Assembly (NCBI GenBank): GCA_020831965.1
Contig: JAFIFP010000002.1
Span: 1-64,000, forward strand
Direction of reading: 5' to 3'
DNA from: Idiomarina sp.
Lineage (GTDB): Bacteria; Pseudomonadota; Gammaproteobacteria; Enterobacterales; Alteromonadaceae
DNA: 64,000 nucleotides
In this document: piece by piece, positions 7,950-16,564 of the stretch
How positions within the stretch are numbered: position 1 is the first letter of the stretch
How the letters are laid out: each line of letters opens with the position of its first letter
The notes under the pieces: model-generated
Database searches by the model: none
Told to the model about the DNA's origin: nothing
Seen by the model: only the letters and a program-made list of their open reading frames with translations
Made by a program: the position numbers and the translations under genes

Positions 7950-8987
7950 ATGGCACAAGCACAAGTCATTGATACGTTTGAGTATGAGTTTCCGCCAAAA
8001 CCGAAACCTATGTCGGAAGCGGAAAAGACAGCGACGAAACAACGTATCCGCGAATTATTGAAAGCGCAGAATGCGGTGTTAGTTGCGCATTACTATACCG
8101 ATCCAGAAATTCAAGCGCTTGCTGAAGAGACGGGTGGCTGTGTCGCTGATTCACTTGAAATGGCTCGTTTTGGCGCCAAGCATGAGGCGGACACGCTGAT
8201 TGTTGCTGGCGTGAAGTTCATGGGCGAAACTGCAAAAATATTGACGCCGAACAAACGTGTCCTGATGCCTACTTTGGAAGCGACATGTTCCCTAGACTTA
8301 GGTTGTCCTCCAGAAGAGTTTTCCGCGTTCTGTGATGCACATCCTGATCATACTGTTGTTGTTTACGCGAACACTTCTGCGGCAGTAAAGGCCCGAGCCG
8401 ATTGGGTAGTCACCTCCAGCATTGCTTTAGAAGTGGTTGAGCATCTAGATAGTGCTGGTGAGAAAATATTGTGGGCTCCAGATCGCCACCTTGGGGGTTA
8501 CATTGCCAAAGAAACAGGCGCTGATATGGTCCTGTGGCAAGGTGCTTGTATCGTGCACGATGAGTTTAAATCGCGCGCTTTACAGGATCTCAAGGCGCTT
8601 TTTCCTGACGCCGCAGTACTTGTGCACCCCGAGTCTCCGGCTGCCGTCGTTGAACTGGCGGACGCAGTTGGCTCCACGTCGCAGTTAATCAAGGCAAGTC
8701 AGACGCTGCCAAACCAGCGTTTTATCGTGGCAACGGACAAGGGCATTTTCTATAAGATGCAGCAGTTGTCGCCGGAGAAGACCTTTATTGAAGCTCCTAC
8801 CGGCGGTAATGGTGCAACCTGTAAAAGTTGTGCTCATTGTCCGTGGATGGCGATGAACGGCCTCGGAGCCATTGAAGCCGCTTTAACCAGCGACGGAGTT
8901 GCGCACGAAATTCATGTGGATCCCGCGTTAGCTGAGCGGGCCATGCAACCACTCAATCGCATGCTTGAGTTCAGTGTGAAAAAATAA
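7950..8987 (+). CDS. nadA: Quinolinate synthase NadA
   Basis: 345 residues. Condenses iminoaspartate with dihydroxyacetone phosphate to quinolinate in de novo NAD synthesis. The three [4Fe-4S] ligands fall at Cys113, Cys200 and Cys297, the same numbers as in E. coli, the last within [22 protein letters not shown] near residue 45 and the HPE motif (226-228) are also intact. It has its own promoter after the tRNA genes and shares a TAATG overlap with the next gene. No nadB is visible nearby. Confidence 0.96.
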   Translation: MAQAQVIDTFEYEFPPKPKPMSEAEKTATKQRIRELLKAQNAVLVAHYYTDPEIQALAEETGGCVADSLEMARFGAKHEADTLIVAGVKFMGETAKILTPNKRVLMPTLEATCSLDLGCPPEEFSAFCDAHPDHTVVVYANTSAAVKARADWVVTSSIALEVVEHLDSAGEKILWAPDRHLGGYIAKETGADMVLWQGACIVHDEFKSRALQDLKALFPDAAVLVHPESPAAVVELADAVGSTSQLIKASQTLPNQRFIVATDKGIFYKMQQLSPEKTFIEAPTGGNGATCKSCAHCPWMAMNGLGAIEAALTSDGVAHEIHVDPALAERAMQPLNRMLEFSVKK

Positions 8988-9832
8988 TGAATAAACAAGC
9001 GCTGTGGGTTGGTTTTGGTGACATCGGTGAACGTACCGCATCGCAGCTGCAAGCGCTTGGATATGAATTGACGGGGGCTCGTCGCTCTCGCGTAGAGAAA
9101 TTCGATGGTGTAACGCGAGTGCAAGCTGATGCAGCATCCCAGAGTGATTGGGGGACTTTGCTAGCGGAGCGCCCAGATCTCATTATCTTCAGTTTGACCC
9201 CCACAAGTTACAGTGCCGCTGGATATGAGCAGGGTTACGTCCAACCTGTTCGCGCTTTTCGGGCGGCACTTAGTCATTCCCCTGATTATCGTCCGCAGCT
9301 GGTGTTTATTTCGAGCACTAGTGTGTATGGCAATGTCGGTGGCGAGTTAATTTCTGAAGCCGATGCTCCTGCGCCGGGAAACTTCTCTGGTAGCACCATG
9401 TTGGAAGCGGAGCAGATGATTGCTTCTGCGGATTGTCCTTTTCTTATTCTGCGCTGTTCTGGTATCTACGGTCCCGGCCGTGAGCGCATGATTGATGCCA
9501 TTCGTACTTATTCGGTAAAACTGACTCAAGGATGGACGAATCGTATTCATGTGACCGATCTATCACGCGCGCTCGTGCATTTGGTGTCGGCCAAAGAGCA
9601 GGGCGTCTATATTCTTTCAGACAATGAGCCGGTGCGGCAAAGTGACTTCGTACGGTGGCTAGCTGAACGTATGCGTTGCGATCTAAGTCGGTTTGAGTCC
9701 TCGACTGAGATCGGTGCGAGAGGAAGTAAGCGTTTATCCAATCAACGGTTGCTAGATACTGGTTTTCGGTTCGAATATCCGAACTTTCGGCTCGGTTATA
9801 CCGAGCTCTTGAAACCAACTCCAACGGATTAA
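8987..9832 (+). CDS. YeeZ-like NAD(P)-binding epimerase/dehydratase-family protein
   Basis: 281 residues with an N-terminal Rossmann motif GFGDIGERTASQL and extended-SDR features: FISSTSVYG around residue 105, and LRCSGIYGPGR around 160. The family (E. coli YeeZ) resembles nucleotide-sugar epimerases, but the usual YxxxK catalytic pair is not present in recognisable form, and no substrate is known. The start overlaps the nadA stop by one base, so it is coupled to nadA; a link to NAD metabolism is only inference from that. Confidence 0.8.
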   Translation: MNKQALWVGFGDIGERTASQLQALGYELTGARRSRVEKFDGVTRVQADAASQSDWGTLLAERPDLIIFSLTPTSYSAAGYEQGYVQPVRAFRAALSHSPDYRPQLVFISSTSVYGNVGGELISEADAPAPGNFSGSTMLEAEQMIASADCPFLILRCSGIYGPGRERMIDAIRTYSVKLTQGWTNRIHVTDLSRALVHLVSAKEQGVYILSDNEPVRQSDFVRWLAERMRCDLSRFESSTEIGARGSKRLSNQRLLDTGFRFEYPNFRLGYTELLKPTPTD

Positions 9833-9912
9833 AGTTCAGTCAGTGCTTTGCTGTGGTGTCCTAGCGCGAGCTTCCGTACAATAGTTTGCGTTATCAATAA
9901 ATTGGACCTGTT

Positions 9913-11307
9913 ATGTCGACAGCGATGGACCTCAACCACCCGCACAAACCTAAGCAGCTTATTGCTGGCCCTTTTGTTGCCGCTGCGGTATTCATTTTAA
10001 CAACGCAAAGCGGTATGCCGACTCCGGCAGCGTGGACACTTGCGACAGTGGTATGGGTCGCGTGGTGGTGGATTTCTGAAGCATTACCCTTACCTGTCAC
10101 ATCGTTACTTCCCTTTGTGTTATTGCCCCTCGGCGGCGTGCTTGACGTACGATCTGCAAGCGGTGCTTTGGGCGATCATGTGATTGTTCTCTTTATGGGC
10201 GCGTTTATGCTAGCGAAGGCCGTTGAAGCAAGTGGTGTTCATCGGCGTATTGCTCTGAGTCTCGTGGGTCGAATAGGCGCAGACAAGGGCAAGCAGATGA
10301 TTTTTTCATTCATGCTCGCGGCTGCTTTCTTGTCTATGTGGATTTCCAATACGGCGGCGGTCTTGGCATTGTTACCAGTGGCATTGGCACTTGCTGATGC
10401 TAGCAAAGAACACCGATTTCAGCGTGCACTGCTGCTAGGTCTGGCATATTCAGCGTCGCTCGGCGGAATAGCGACGCTCATTGGGTCACCACCTAATCTG
10501 ATTTTCGCTTCGGTTTATGAGGTCTATGCGGGCGAAAGCTTCGGTTTTGCCCGCTGGATGAGCATTGGTATTCCTCTCGTGCTTATTGGATTACCCGTTA
10601 TTGGCTTATGGCTCACTCGTGGTATTCATCTCTCAGCACCTCTTACCTTGCCGGCACAAGAAGCTATGTCTGCGGCTGAGAAACGCGTACTTATCGTATT
10701 TGGCGCAGTGATTGCGCTTTGGGTGTTTCGTTCTGAGCCGTTTGGCGGTTGGAGCGGCATGTTAGGTGTAAGTGGTATAGGTGACGCCACAGTCGCTTTG
10801 GCGGGTGTGATCGCGATGTTTCTAGTCAGTGATGGACGGGGTGGTCGCTTATTGAATTGGGACCAGGCGGTGTCGATTCCTTGGGGTATCTTGCTGCTTT
10901 TTGCTGGCGGTATTTGCATGGCGACAGGCGTCATGGCGAGTGGTTTGAGTGATATTATTGGTGAGGCATTATCAGGATTCACAGTTCTCCCGATTTGGCT
11001 GGTGATATTCTTGCTCGCAATCAGTGTGTCCTTTTTAACGGAAGTCACGTCTAACACAGCGACGGCGACTCTATTGATGCCGATACTCGCGGCAACAGCG
11101 GGCGCGGCCAATATTCCAATTGAGATCTTAATGATTCCTGCGGTGATTGCGTGTAGTTGTGCGTTCTGTTTACCAGTGGCGACCCCTCCTAACTCTATCG
11201 TATTTGCCTCCAATAAACTTACGGTAATGGAGATGGCGCGAGAGGGTGTGGTGCTAAACATACTACTGGCGTTTGTGGTTACTTTTGTCGTGATGGTGTT
11301 TGTTTAG
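9913..11307 (+). CDS. DASS-family (SLC13) sodium/dicarboxylate-type symporter
   Basis: 464 residues, almost wholly hydrophobic with about 11 membrane segments. The two halves each carry the Ser-Asn-Thr signature of the divalent-anion:Na+ symporter family: ISNTAAVLALLPV near residue 140 and TSNTATATLLMP near 380, which form the sodium and substrate sites. Family members move succinate, malate, citrate or sulfate with Na+; the substrate cannot be read from this sequence. The start ATG is at 9913, preceded by a weak ribosome site. It is followed closely by a DUF2798 gene. Confidence 0.88.
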   Translation: MSTAMDLNHPHKPKQLIAGPFVAAAVFILTTQSGMPTPAAWTLATVVWVAWWWISEALPLPVTSLLPFVLLPLGGVLDVRSASGALGDHVIVLFMGAFMLAKAVEASGVHRRIALSLVGRIGADKGKQMIFSFMLAAAFLSMWISNTAAVLALLPVALALADASKEHRFQRALLLGLAYSASLGGIATLIGSPPNLIFASVYEVYAGESFGFARWMSIGIPLVLIGLPVIGLWLTRGIHLSAPLTLPAQEAMSAAEKRVLIVFGAVIALWVFRSEPFGGWSGMLGVSGIGDATVALAGVIAMFLVSDGRGGRLLNWDQAVSIPWGILLLFAGGICMATGVMASGLSDIIGEALSGFTVLPIWLVIFLLAISVSFLTEVTSNTATATLLMPILAATAGAANIPIEILMIPAVIACSCAFCLPVATPPNSIVFASNKLTVMEMAREGVVLNILLAFVVTFVVMVFV

Positions 11308-11330
11308 GCTAGTCAGCCTGGAGATGAAGA

Positions 11331-11561
11331 ATGAAGATGAAGTGGATTTTTCCAATTTTAATGTCGCTGTACATGTCATTTCTGATGACCGGGTTGATTA
11401 CCTGGATAAATACCGGCGTTGATGGCGACTTTATCAGCCGTTGGTGGCGGGCTTTCTATATCGCTTGGCCGATCGCTTTTGTACTTGTTTACCTCGGTGC
11501 TCAACCGATTCGCCAGTTCGCAGAAAAATTAGCAGAAAAAAAGCCCCCCAAACTTGATTAA
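11331..11561 (+). CDS. DUF2798 small membrane protein
   Basis: A 76-residue protein with two membrane helices (about residues 5-25 and 42-60) and a basic tail. IFPILMSLYMSFLMTGLITW and the RWWRAFYIAWPIAF motif match DUF2798, a family of unknown function. A GGAG lies upstream of the ATG. The 23-base gap suggests co-transcription with the preceding carrier. Confidence 0.8.
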   Translation: MKMKWIFPILMSLYMSFLMTGLITWINTGVDGDFISRWWRAFYIAWPIAFVLVYLGAQPIRQFAEKLAEKKPPKLD

Positions 11562-11595
11562 ACAGGCCGAACAACCTAACATAGCGCCGCTTAAC

Positions 11596-11686
11596 GGATA
11601 GGTGGCCGAGCGGCTGAAGGCGCACGCCTGGAAAGTGTGTATACGGTAACCCCGTATCGAGGGTTCGAATCCCTCCCTATCCGCCA
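11596..11686 (+). tRNA. tRNA-Ser (anticodon GGA)
   Basis: 91 nt with the long variable arm typical of serine tRNAs. It starts GGATAGGTGGCCGAG, has anticodon loop CTGGAAAG, T arm GGGTTCGAATCCC, and an encoded CCA at 11684-11686. The CCA end is the first part of the palindromic terminator that follows. Confidence 0.97.
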
Positions 11687-11728
11687 GATACCAGAAAACC
11701 GCCCTTGTGGCGGTTTTCTGGTATCTGG
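11684..11728. terminator. 20-bp perfect palindrome beginning in the tRNA CCA end
   Basis: Left arm 11684-11703 and right arm 11709-11728 are perfect complements around the loop CTTGT. The inner part, AAAACCGCC-CTTGT-GGCGGTTTT, is a standard bidirectional intrinsic terminator. The outer part pairs the tRNA 3' CCA with the far side of the hairpin. Confidence 0.85.
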
Positions 11729-11746
11729 AGCATAGTGTTGGCGAAA

Positions 11747-11858
11747 GAACCCTCTGGTTCGACAAAATCACAGGGAGTGATTTTGGACCGCCATAGGCGG
11801 GTCCGTTTGCGGACGAGCCCCAGTACGGGACGAGCATAAAACGGCAGGAGAGCCGTTT
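11747..11858. other. String of back-to-back hairpins, noncoding
   Basis: Consecutive inverted repeats with almost no spacing: GAACC-CTCT-GGTTC (11747-11760), AAAATCAC-AGGGA-GTGATTTT (11764-11784), GGACCGCC-ATA-GGCGGGTCC (11785-11804, one bulge), GTCC-GTTTGC-GGAC (11801-11814), and AAACGGC-AGGAGA-GCCGTTT (11839-11858). A reading frame crosses the region on the minus strand, but it also translates the tRNA and is spurious. I do not recognise the element; it is not a tRNA, riboswitch or integron attC that I can name. Confidence 0.6.
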
Positions 11859-11937
11859 GCTGTACTAATTTTTGTAAGATATTGCGTAAGGCTCTATTTT
11901 CTATTGATATTTTGCAAGGGTTTACTATTTTGAATTG

Positions 11938-12112
11938 CTTGTGTCGACAAAAGGACTTGTCAGCAATCAGCAGGAGCTACGCAGGCTGTAGTCAGAAATA
12001 AGACGTTGAAATGGAGAACGCAAGGTGAGCTGACATGGAGGTCAGGCAGTCTTTCCTTATGGAGTGGGAGTCAGCAGGCAATACTGCTCAAGTGGTGAAG
12101 GTATTGCTTGCT
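11938..12112 (+). ncRNA. Candidate GGA-loop RNA (CsrA/RsmA-decoy-like), tentative
   Basis: Six GGA triplets occur in about 115 bases and at least four lie in hairpin loops: GACAA-AAGGAC-TTGTC (11946-11961), AGC-AGGA-GCT (11969-11978), CGTT-GAAATGGAG-AACG (12004-12020) and CTGAC-ATGGAG-GTCAG (12030-12045). A 12-bp stem with one G-T pair (12073-12084 with 12101-12112) closes the region. A weak promoter, TTGATA-16 bp-TATTTT, lies at 11904-11931. There is no U tract, and the last stem touches the mrp stop codon, so it may instead be that operon's 3' end. Confidence 0.35.
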
Positions 12113-13590
12113 TATTCTGCGGGCGATCCTGCGCGGCGTCGAAGTAGCGCAACACTAACCAGTGCGACGAGCGCAATAGGCCATACTCCACTCCATAATG
12201 ACGATCCTTCCCATAAAATACTCCATGGCAAGTCGAGTGTGGTTGGTATGATCAACCAGCCGCCTAGTGCTAACGCCAAGGCTGCCCAGAAGGCTGCTAA
12301 AGTACTCGTTGCCGACTGCTGTGTCGTATTGCTTTCCTGCCCTAACAACCACAAATATCGAGCCATGAGGGCCGCCGTGGCGATGGCTGAGAGAGTTACA
12401 CTGGTGTAGAGCCAACCCGCAAACTCATTGGCGTTCTCTTTAAGCAGGTACTTCGCCATCATACCACTGGTAAAAGGTGCACCAATTAGGGCTGCTGCGG
12501 GTAGAGCTGAGAGCAATTGTAGTAATCTGACGCTCAGGTTTCCGAGTTCATGACTAATTCCAACACTGAGGAATAGTACTCCTTTAGCAAAGCCATGATG
12601 AACTGCATAGAAGATAATGACAGCGGCAATACTAGGCCACAGGTTAGGCTCGAGAAGAGCGACTCCGAGCAACAGGGTCATGAGTCCCATTTGGCTGACG
12701 CTAGAATAGGCTAACACCGTTTTTGCTTTTGTTTGCATGACGCCTAAAACACCAGCACCAAAGGCTCCCAATAACCCGAGGCCAATCGCAACGGTACCCA
12801 ATTGAGAGAAGCTTATTGCCGACTCGGGCAAAACTTCATAGGCGCTCATAGGAAGTACCGTAAGCCAACCGAATAATCCAGTTTTGATCATGGCACCACT
12901 TAACACGGCACTGGCCGCTGTTGGAGCAGCTGGGTGCGCCAGTGGTAACCACATGTGTATTCCTGCGACACCTACCTTTACGCCGAAACCAAGAAATAAG
13001 AACGCAGAGATAAGGAGCGCATCGTGCTCGGCGAGTAGTAGCGGGAGCTCGGTCATCAAAGGCGTGACTGTGCCCCCAGCACTGAGTGATGCGGCAAGAA
13101 TGAGGCCGCTCAATAGGAAGGCTTCCCCAATGAGCGCCATAATCAGGTAGATTTTGCCTGCGCGTAGGGCGCTGTTGGAGCCAGAGTGAATAACTAAGCC
13201 ATAGGCAGCGAAGGTCATCAAGGCGAAGAAGGTATAGAAACTCATAATATCGCTAGCAATCAACAAGAGCGTGTTGCCGCTAAGCGTGAGCAACCAACAG
13301 CGTAGATAGCGTGCGCGACGCTGAAAGCGTGAAAGACTCCCGGCCGTGCTAATTCCAGCAATAAGCCATAGGCTCGAGGTCATGATTAACAGGGTGCGCC
13401 GCAGATCAGTAAGTTCCCAATGAAGTCCAAGTAGCAACCACGAGATGTTTAAGGATTCGTTTCCTATCACTAAGCTCACGAGAAGCGCTGGAAGCGGAGC
13501 GATGATCAGTAGCGCACGTTGGAAAGTTTCACCGGACTGTCGTACCAGTAGAGTTAAAATGAGAGGAACGAGCAGGAGGAGCAATATCAT
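12112..13590 (-). CDS. Mrp antiporter, third NuoL/M/N-like membrane subunit
   Basis: About 492 residues, some 14 membrane helices, of the proton-conducting antiporter family (complex I NuoL/M/N and MrpA/D). The mid-membrane lysine region GVKVGVAGIHMWLPLAH is present. The glutamate found in the equivalent helix of its two operon partners (FFEMLTL, GLELLGL) is replaced: this protein reads FFALMTF. That residue is important for ion translocation in the family, so this copy may be structural or have altered coupling. I start at ATG 13590, which overlaps the upstream stop (ATGA) after AGGAGGAG. Last gene of the nine-gene operon. Confidence 0.85.
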   Translation of the reverse strand: MILLLLLVPLILTLLVRQSGETFQRALLIIAPLPALLVSLVIGNESLNISWLLLGLHWELTDLRRTLLIMTSSLWLIAGISTAGSLSRFQRRARYLRCWLLTLSGNTLLLIASDIMSFYTFFALMTFAAYGLVIHSGSNSALRAGKIYLIMALIGEAFLLSGLILAASLSAGGTVTPLMTELPLLLAEHDALLISAFLFLGFGVKVGVAGIHMWLPLAHPAAPTAASAVLSGAMIKTGLFGWLTVLPMSAYEVLPESAISFSQLGTVAIGLGLLGAFGAGVLGVMQTKAKTVLAYSSVSQMGLMTLLLGVALLEPNLWPSIAAVIIFYAVHHGFAKGVLFLSVGISHELGNLSVRLLQLLSALPAAALIGAPFTSGMMAKYLLKENANEFAGWLYTSVTLSAIATAALMARYLWLLGQESNTTQQSATSTLAAFWAALALALGGWLIIPTTLDLPWSILWEGSSLWSGVWPIALVALVSVALLRRRAGSPAE

Positions 13591-15086
13591 GGCAAGTACT
13601 CTCTTATCGCAATCAGACTCGCCCAGCTCAGAGGGCTCAAGGGACTTGCAGCAAGTATGCCCGTGCCAATGGTGAAAACAGCTGTGGCGACAGTGGGAAA
13701 CAGTAACCAAGGGTCGGTTTCAAAGCGTGCCGCCTTAATTTGCTCATCAGGCCAGGCACTTGTGACTGGTTTAAACCAAAGTCGGTAGAGAATAGGCAGA
13801 AAATAAGCGGCATTCAAAAGGCTACTGAGAATAAGTACACCCAACACCCACACAAGACCACTGTCGAGTGCACCGAGGCCAAGGTACCACTTACTAATAA
13901 AGCCCGCTGTCGGTGGTAGGCCAATCATACCGAGCGCGCCAATGGTAAAGGCTATACTTGTTAGCGGCATGCGCTGTCCGGCACCGTCGAGTTCTTTGAT
14001 CTTATGAATTCCGAGTGTCTCGGCGTAGTTGCCCGCGCAGAAAAAGAGTGTAACCTTCATGATGCCTTGATGCAGGAGGTGAACCAGTCCACCGATGGTG
14101 CCAAGTGGACCAAAGAGCGCACTGCCCAAAACAATATAGGAAACCTGGCTTACTGTGGAATAGGCTAAGCGCCGTTTTAAGCCACTTTGCCGAAGTGCTT
14201 GGAAGGATCCCCACAAAATGGTGACTGCGGCGACCGCCGCGAGCGGAATCAGAACCCCAAGTTGGGCAGAAAACTCAATCCCGTAAACGTTGTAAACGAC
14301 CCTCACAATGCCGAACGCTCCAGCCTTAACCACGGCAACGGCATGTAATAGTGCACTGACTGGGGCAGGAGCGACCATGGCGATAGGCAGCCAGCCATGC
14401 AGCGGAACCAATGCAGCTTTTACACCCAGCCCAGTGATGAGCAAGATGAAAATAATAATGAGTAAGCCATGTTGTTCGCTCGGTACGTCACGCAAGGTAC
14501 CGGTTTCCGCAAAGTCTAAGCTGCCAACCATACTGTGGAGTAGCGCGATGCCTACAAGTAAAACGGCACCGCCGACTAAGGTGTAACGCAGATAAGTACG
14601 ACCTGCTTGCAAGGATGCCTTGGTGCCGCGATGAACCACAAGTGGATAGGTGGACAAAGTCAGCATTTCGAAGAAGATTAGGAAAGTAAAAAGATTGCCG
14701 GCAAGCGCAATTCCCATCGTACTCGCCACACACAAACTAAAGAATCCGAAGAACCGACTGCGATTTGGTGCATGTTCTAGGTAGCCGATGGCGTAGATGG
14801 TTGTGAATAACCAGAGCACAGAGCTTAAACCTGCAAAGAGCATGGACATCGCGTCTGCGCGCAGCACGAAATCGATACCAGGTAGCAGAGCGAAGCGTGT
14901 TTCAAAGCTTTGCTGCTGCATGACACCGAAGATCATAAACGCAACAAGCCCAATTTTAACTATGGCGGCAATGAGGTTAAGGGTTCCCCGCAGGGTATGG
15001 CGGCGCTCTGGCAATAGGAAAATAATCATCGCCGTTACGAGCGAGGTAGCTAGTACCGCCACCGGCATCCAGAAACTCAGATTCAT
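13587..15086 (-). CDS. Mrp antiporter, second NuoL/M/N-like membrane subunit (MnhD/A-like)
   Basis: 499 residues and about 14 helices. Key family features are intact: the membrane glutamate in FLIFFEMLTLSTYPLV, the lysine and histidine in GVKAALVPLHGWLPIAM, and APAPVSALLHAVAVVKAGAF. It resembles the antiporter-like domain of MrpA or a duplicated MrpD. Its start overlaps the preceding mnhD-type gene by four bases and its stop overlaps the next gene by four. With the other subunits it should exchange protons for Na+ (or K+) across the inner membrane. Confidence 0.88.
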   Translation of the reverse strand: MNLSFWMPVAVLATSLVTAMIIFLLPERRHTLRGTLNLIAAIVKIGLVAFMIFGVMQQQSFETRFALLPGIDFVLRADAMSMLFAGLSSVLWLFTTIYAIGYLEHAPNRSRFFGFFSLCVASTMGIALAGNLFTFLIFFEMLTLSTYPLVVHRGTKASLQAGRTYLRYTLVGGAVLLVGIALLHSMVGSLDFAETGTLRDVPSEQHGLLIIIFILLITGLGVKAALVPLHGWLPIAMVAPAPVSALLHAVAVVKAGAFGIVRVVYNVYGIEFSAQLGVLIPLAAVAAVTILWGSFQALRQSGLKRRLAYSTVSQVSYIVLGSALFGPLGTIGGLVHLLHQGIMKVTLFFCAGNYAETLGIHKIKELDGAGQRMPLTSIAFTIGALGMIGLPPTAGFISKWYLGLGALDSGLVWVLGVLILSSLLNAAYFLPILYRLWFKPVTSAWPDEQIKAARFETDPWLLFPTVATAVFTIGTGILAASPLSPLSWASLIAIREYLP

Positions 15087-16564
15087 GGCTGCCCTCCAGT
15101 AGGTAGAGGACTCTCGGGTAACGGCGTGCCAAGTTCCATGAGGCTAAGAGGGATCATGCCGAAAAAGCCTAAAGCAATCGCGATTAGCGCGAGCGTGAGT
15201 GCGGTGACATCTAACATTGGATGCGTCGGTTGCAGTTCACGTTGCTTCCCTTCCACAAAGGACACGCTAAATACGCGGAAAAGATAAGCTGCACTCAGCA
15301 GGCTGCCCACACTGATGACGATAATCCAAACCCATTGCCCGCTATGTAACGCACTTTGAATGAGTAACCACTTGGCACTAAAGCCGCCACTCGGGGGTAA
15401 CCCCATGAGACTGACTGCAGCAAGTCCGTACGCAAATAGTGCCATGGGGAGCTTGCGGCTGATGCCCGCGAGATCAGAGAGTTGAGTCGAGCGGGCGGCG
15501 AGAACCAATGTCCCAACGGCTAAGAACATTGCCCCTTTTGCAAACCCATGGGCAAGTAAGTGCATCAAGGTACCTTGCCAGGCCAAATGAGCAGCTGCCT
15601 CAGTGGTGTTTAGGGCGAGCGGAAATAACAGCAGTAGATAGCCAAGCTGTGCAACAGTTGACCAAGCAACAAGCATTTTTATCTCAGAGGCTGTGTAAGC
15701 ACGCCAGGCGCCATAGAGGATGGCACAGGTACCAAGCAAGCCGAGTACCTCAGGTAAGCCAATAGGGACTGCGAGCGTGCCTAGATCGAGCCAAATTCGC
15801 GCCAGGATATAGAAGGATGACTTCACCACAAGCGCTGACAGTAACGCACTGACGGGTGCAAGTGCGCCACCATGAGCCGGGGGCAGCCAATAATGAAATG
15901 GGAAACAGGCGGTTTTGATCAGGAGTCCCAAAGTCATGAGTAAGAGTGCGATTTGTGTTGTGAGGTCACCCACCATGAGGTCTGAGAGTTGCCCCATTGC
16001 TAGCGTGCCGTAGCTTCCATAAAGTAAAGCAACACCCAAGAGGTACATCAATGAACCAAACAGCGCCGCGAGCAAGTAGCGTAGGGCTGCGGCGAGAGAT
16101 TGTTGCGTTGCTTGTAAAGCCACCATGCCAACAGCGGCTAGGCCGAGCAGCTCTAAGCCTACATATAAATTAAACAGGTCATCTGCGAGCCAAATCCCGT
16201 TGAGTGCGGCGAGTAAGAACCAAAATAGAGGCCAAAAATAGCGTTCTTCACGAGGGTAGGCGCGCAAATAGAAAAATGCATAGAGGGCACAAATCACAGC
16301 AATGAATGCAGTTAGGGTCAGTAACGTAACTGTCAGTCCGTCCGCAACCAACAGAATACCGAGCGGTACTGCCCAATTGCCGAGGGCGGTACTGCTAGCC
16401 CCCTCTGTAAAAATAACCCAACTCAAGCTCAAGGCCGCAACAGCTTGGAGTGCAATGCCAAGGAGGGCAAATGCATTTCGCCATGGACGAGTCACCAGCA
16501 AGCTCAGAATTGCGAAGACGAGTGGAATCAGAAGTAATGCTGGAATCAGTGTCAAAGTCGTCAT
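15083..16564 (-). CDS. Mrp antiporter subunit D (MnhD/MrpD-like)
   Basis: 493 residues, about 14 membrane helices, NuoM/N-like. The conserved glutamate is in NLYVGLELLGL and the conserved lysine in LLIKTACFPFHYWLPPAHG, followed by APVSALLSALVVKSSFYILAR. MrpD is thought to carry the proton pathway of the antiporter. It lies directly after the MrpC gene with a four-base overlap, as in canonical mrpCD order. The subunit letter is assigned by position and similarity. Confidence 0.9.
   Translation of the reverse strand: MTTLTLIPALLLIPLVFAILSLLVTRPWRNAFALLGIALQAVAALSLSWVIFTEGASSTALGNWAVPLGILLVADGLTVTLLTLTAFIAVICALYAFFYLRAYPREERYFWPLFWFLLAALNGIWLADDLFNLYVGLELLGLAAVGMVALQATQQSLAAALRYLLAALFGSLMYLLGVALLYGSYGTLAMGQLSDLMVGDLTTQIALLLMTLGLLIKTACFPFHYWLPPAHGGALAPVSALLSALVVKSSFYILARIWLDLGTLAVPIGLPEVLGLLGTCAILYGAWRAYTASEIKMLVAWSTVAQLGYLLLLFPLALNTTEAAAHLAWQGTLMHLLAHGFAKGAMFLAVGTLVLAARSTQLSDLAGISRKLPMALFAYGLAAVSLMGLPPSGGFSAKWLLIQSALHSGQWVWIIVISVGSLLSAAYLFRVFSVSFVEGKQRELQPTHPMLDVTALTLALIAIALGFFGMIPLSLMELGTPLPESPLPTGGQP

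Noticed and set aside
11529-11837. 102-residue minus-strand reading frame with REGFEPSIRGY
   Set aside because: It translates the antisense of tRNA-Ser and the hairpins. This phrase is a familiar false protein at tRNA loci.
12035-12409. 124-residue plus-strand reading frame
   Set aside because: It lies mostly antisense to the mrp subunit gene, has no ribosome site or family features, and its composition reflects the opposite strand.
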